From the NCBI GenBank assembly GCA_021778575.1, contig JAJYCH010000291.1, forward strand, positions 1 through 6,461: 6,461 nucleotides of DNA, given 5' to 3'. Both the position numbers and the translations under genes were made by a program. This DNA comes from Planctomycetota bacterium (GTDB taxonomy: Bacteria; Planctomycetota; Planctomycetia; Isosphaerales; Isosphaeraceae). Numbering within the stretch: the first letter of the stretch is position 1; the number at the start of each line of letters is the position of its first letter. The notes beneath the pieces were generated by a model. That model searched no databases, had not been told where the DNA came from, and saw only the letters and a program-made list of their open reading frames with translations. This document shows positions 4,083-6,461 of the stretch, one piece after another.

Positions 4083-6461
4083 ATGCGTGACTTCCCGATT
4101 GGCCGACGCTCCGCGAGCCTGGCCTGGGTGGCTCTCCTGGGGATCATGGTGATGGGCTCGGTTCCCGGCCAATCGCCGGCCGCCGACGCCAAACCCGTCA
4201 AGAAAGACAGCCGGCCCGCGGCCCGCCCCAAGGAAGCCACCTTCACCACCACGGTAACTCCCGCCGAAGCCAAACCAGGCGACACCGTGACCTACCAGGT
4301 CACGGCCAAGATCGACGAGAACTGGCACATCTACAAATATTCGAAGAAGCCGATCGATAACGGACCGAAATACACCGAATTCGACTTCTTCGACCCGGCC
4401 GCCTTGAAGATCGAGGGGGACTGGTCCCCCTCGGTCGCTCCAACCCAGAAGAAAGAGCCGGCCTTTCCGAATCTGCCCTTCCTCGAATATCACGAGGACG
4501 AGGTGACCTGGAGCATCAAGCTCAAGGTTCCCCTCGATGCCAAACCGGGCAAGAAAACGCTCAAATGCCAGATCGGTTACATGCTTTGCTCGGACGAGAA
4601 TTGTAGCTTCCCAGGCCAGTGGACCTTGCCCGACGCCGAGCTGACGATCACCTCGCCCTCGAAGCTTCTGAATTTCCAAAACGAAGCCATCGCGGTGGCT
4701 TCTCTGGCGATCCTGCCTCAGCAGGCACCCATCTCACCCACCGGGCCGAAACCGAAGAAGCCGGACAGCCGAGCGGCGGCGAAGCCCAAGGATACGAAGT
4801 TCAAGACCGAGATCACGCCTGCCGAAGCCAAACCCGGCGACACCGTGACGCTGAAGGTGACCGCGACCGTCGATACTCCGGCCCACATCTACAAGTATTC
4901 GCCCACGCAACCCGACGACGGACCGAAGTTGACCAACTTCGACCTCTTCAACCCCGACGGCCTGGTCCCCAAAGGGGAATGGACGCCCGATCGCGCGCCG
5001 GTCAAGAAGAAGGAACCCGCCTTTCCAACCATCGAGTTTCTCGAATTCTACGAAGGCGAAGTCACCTGGAGCCGGTCGCTCGAAGTTCCCAAGGACGCTC
5101 AGCCCGGCAAGAAGTCGGTTCAGGTCCAGATCACCTTCATGACCTGCACCGACCAGAATTGCAGCTTCCCGGGCCAGTGGACCTTGCCCGCCGCCGAGTT
5201 CACAGTTCTCCCTGGCGCCGCTCCGGCGGCAAAGAGCGACGAGAAGCCAGCCGTCTCGACGGGTGACGCTTCGGCGTCGAGCGATGTGAACAGCAAGCTC
5301 AAGGAGGGGATCATCCCGTTCCTCCTCTTCTGCGCGGCGGGTGGGCTGTTCGCCCTGGCGATGCCGTGCGTCTGGCCGATGATCCCGGTGACGGTCAACT
5401 TCTTCATCAAGCAAGGTCAGAGGAAGCAAGGTTCGCCGACCGGCCTGGCCATCGCTTACTGCCTGTCGATCATCCTGACGTTCATGGCGATCGGATTCTT
5501 GTTCTCGATCTTCTTCGGCGCGGCGTCACTCTCGAAGCTGGCCAATAACCCGTGGCTGAACTTCGGAATTGCCGGGTTGTTCCTGGTCTTCGGCCTGAGC
5601 CTGCTCGGCCTCTTCGAGATCCGCCTGCCCAACTTCTTGCTCAACGCCTCGGCGCAGGGGGAGAGCAAGGGTGGGATCATCGGCGTGATGTTCATGGCCC
5701 TGACGTTGACGATCACCTCGTTCACCTGCACGTTCCCGGTCGTCGGCGGTCTGCTGGTGATGGCGGCCAACGGTTCTTACCTCTACCCGATCCTTGGCCT
5801 GGCGACGTTCGCCTCCGTCGTCGCCCTGCCGTTCTTCTTGCTCGCACTGTCGCCCGGTCTGTTGCAGAAGATGCCCAAAAGTGGCGACTGGATGAACACC
5901 GTCAAGGTCGTCGGCGGCCTGATCGAAATTGGCGCGGCGTTCAAGTTCATCAACACGGCCGAGTGCATTTTTGTCGTGCCGTCCGAAGCCTGGTTCAACG
6001 CTTACACCGTGCTGACGATCTGGGTGGTGATGGCTTTGATTTGCGGGATCTATCTCCTCGGCCTGTTCCGGACCGATCACGATTACGAAGAGGTGAAGGT
6101 CGGCCCCGGCCGGATCGTCTTCGGCTGGGCGTTCCTGGCGCTCGCCCTGTTCCTGGCCCCTGCCCTGTTTGGCCGACCGCCGCAGAGCAAGGTCTGGTAT
6201 CTGGTCGTCGGCCTTCTGCCCGCTGATGCCGGCGATTTGCGAGCACCCGTCGGAGGCGGCGAAGGCCCGAGCCTGGCCAAAGGCGCGCTCTCGACTGATC
6301 CGAAGCAAGCCGAGCGGGAACAGACAGCGTTTCACGGCGTCGCCTGGGGGATGAGCTTTGAGGCGGCGCTCGAAAAAGCGAAAGCCGAAGGGAAGCCGGT
6401 TCTGATCGACTTCACGGGCGTCAACTGCGCGAATTGCCGGTTGATGGAGCAGGAGGTTCTG
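4083..6461 (+). CDS. dsbD: Thiol:disulfide interchange protein, DsbD family, with duplicated N-terminal domain; 3' end cut by the window
   Basis: Seen: 793 codons from ATG 4083, open to the right edge. A signal peptide (core ASLAWVALLGIMVMG, 11-25) leads to two nDsbD-like domains, about 50-190 and 236-376. Each ends in a cysteine pair followed by SFPGQWTLP: C169/C174 in CSDENC and C355/C360 in CTDQNC. About eight membrane helices follow (409-432, 453-479, 491-511, 531-561, 565-591, 605-623, 639-661, 676-696). The two membrane cysteines are C429 in AMPCVWPM and C549 in TSFTCTFPVVG. A thioredoxin-like domain starts near 755, with C782/C785 in GVNCANCRLME; it is cut off by the window. Known: DsbD moves electrons from cytoplasmic thioredoxin across the inner membrane to periplasmic partners for disulfide isomerisation, cytochrome c maturation or peroxide defence. 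All expected redox cysteines are present. The family is secure; the exact partner is not known. Confidence 0.95.
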   Translation, partial: MRDFPIGRRSASLAWVALLGIMVMGSVPGQSPAADAKPVKKDSRPAARPKEATFTTTVTPAEAKPGDTVTYQVTAKIDENWHIYKYSKKPIDNGPKYTEFDFFDPAALKIEGDWSPSVAPTQKKEPAFPNLPFLEYHEDEVTWSIKLKVPLDAKPGKKTLKCQIGYMLCSDENCSFPGQWTLPDAELTITSPSKLLNFQNEAIAVASLAILPQQAPISPTGPKPKKPDSRAAAKPKDTKFKTEITPAEAKPGDTVTLKVTATVDTPAHIYKYSPTQPDDGPKLTNFDLFNPDGLVPKGEWTPDRAPVKKKEPAFPTIEFLEFYEGEVTWSRSLEVPKDAQPGKKSVQVQITFMTCTDQNCSFPGQWTLPAAEFTVLPGAAPAAKSDEKPAVSTGDASASSDVNSKLKEGIIPFLLFCAAGGLFALAMPCVWPMIPVTVNFFIKQGQRKQGSPTGLAIAYCLSIILTFMAIGFLFSIFFGAASLSKLANNPWLNFGIAGLFLVFGLSLLGLFEIRLPNFLLNASAQGESKGGIIGVMFMALTLTITSFTCTFPVVGGLLVMAANGSYLYPILGLATFASVVALPFFLLALSPGLLQKMPKSGDWMNTVKVVGGLIEIGAAFKFINTAECIFVVPSEAWFNAYTVLTIWVVMALICGIYLLGLFRTDHDYEEVKVGPGRIVFGWAFLALALFLAPALFGRPPQSKVWYLVVGLLPADAGDLRAPVGGGEGPSLAKGALSTDPKQAEREQTAFHGVAWGMSFEAALEKAKAEGKPVLIDFTGVNCANCRLMEQEVL
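4230..5213 (+). repeat. Intragenic tandem duplication encoding two nDsbD domains
   Basis: Two units, 4230-4655 and 4788-5213, align without gaps at an offset of exactly 558 bases (186 codons). They are joined by a Pro/Lys-rich linker (residues 191-235). By hand count about 84 of 141 residues are identical. DNA identity is concentrated at the ends: 28 of 29 bases at 4263-4291 versus 4821-4849, and 40 of 43 at 4598-4640 versus 5156-5198. The middle has diverged more. Differences include W81 replaced by Ala in unit 2, and an extra C162 found only in unit 1. Confidence 0.88.

Noticed and set aside
3840..4679. Minus-strand open frame (279 codons) across the methyltransferase end and dsbD start
   Set aside because: Gly/Val/Arg-rich antisense shadow with no recognisable domain. 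Both genes beneath it have strong motifs.
4734..6335. Minus-strand open frames at 4734-5429 and 5526-6335
   Set aside because: Antisense shadows of dsbD with repetitive Arg/Gln/Glu/Gly composition and no motifs. The plus-strand frame contains all expected DsbD cysteines and helices.

Overview
The window looks like ordinary chromosome from a GC-rich member of the Planctomycetota. This is inferred from GC-rich third codon positions, the long lysine-rich RND-type adaptor, and a DsbD with duplicated periplasmic domains. No rRNA or other phylogenetic marker is present, so the taxon is a guess. I see no tRNA, rRNA, CRISPR array, insertion sequence or phage gene.

The left half is transcribed leftward (minus strand). 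From the left edge it holds: the first 46 codons of glgC (ADP-glucose pyrophosphorylase, 1-140); a 108-residue protein whose C-terminus resembles the start of the ribosomal protein bL12 C-terminal domain (403-729); a complete 479-residue efflux adaptor of the HlyD/CusB type (885-2324); and a weakly supported small exported protein (2570-2947 from a TTG start). The gaps between these genes carry several inverted repeats: 254-290, 343-371, a nested set at 753-851, and 2371-2410. They also carry a short cluster of CGAAT(C/G)A direct repeats at 2436-2462. These are the only candidates I see for regulatory structure.

The right half is transcribed rightward, divergently from about 2.95-3.18 kb. It holds a class I SAM-dependent methyltransferase (3178-3960) and, 122 bases later, a large DsbD-type thiol:disulfide interchange protein (4083 to beyond the right edge). 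The DsbD gene runs off the window inside its C-terminal thioredoxin domain, just after the CANC motif. Its distinctive feature is a tandem duplication of the N-terminal redox domain, with both cysteine pairs kept.

No single pathway ties the genes together. The adaptor and DsbD both act in the cell envelope (efflux and delivery of reductant). GlgC belongs to glycogen synthesis, and the methyltransferase substrate is unknown. The adaptor has no pump or outer-membrane partner within the window. I found no convincing new multi-gene system. The items most worth following up are the duplicated DsbD sensor domain, the structured segment between the adaptor and the bL12-like gene, and the bL12-like protein itself.
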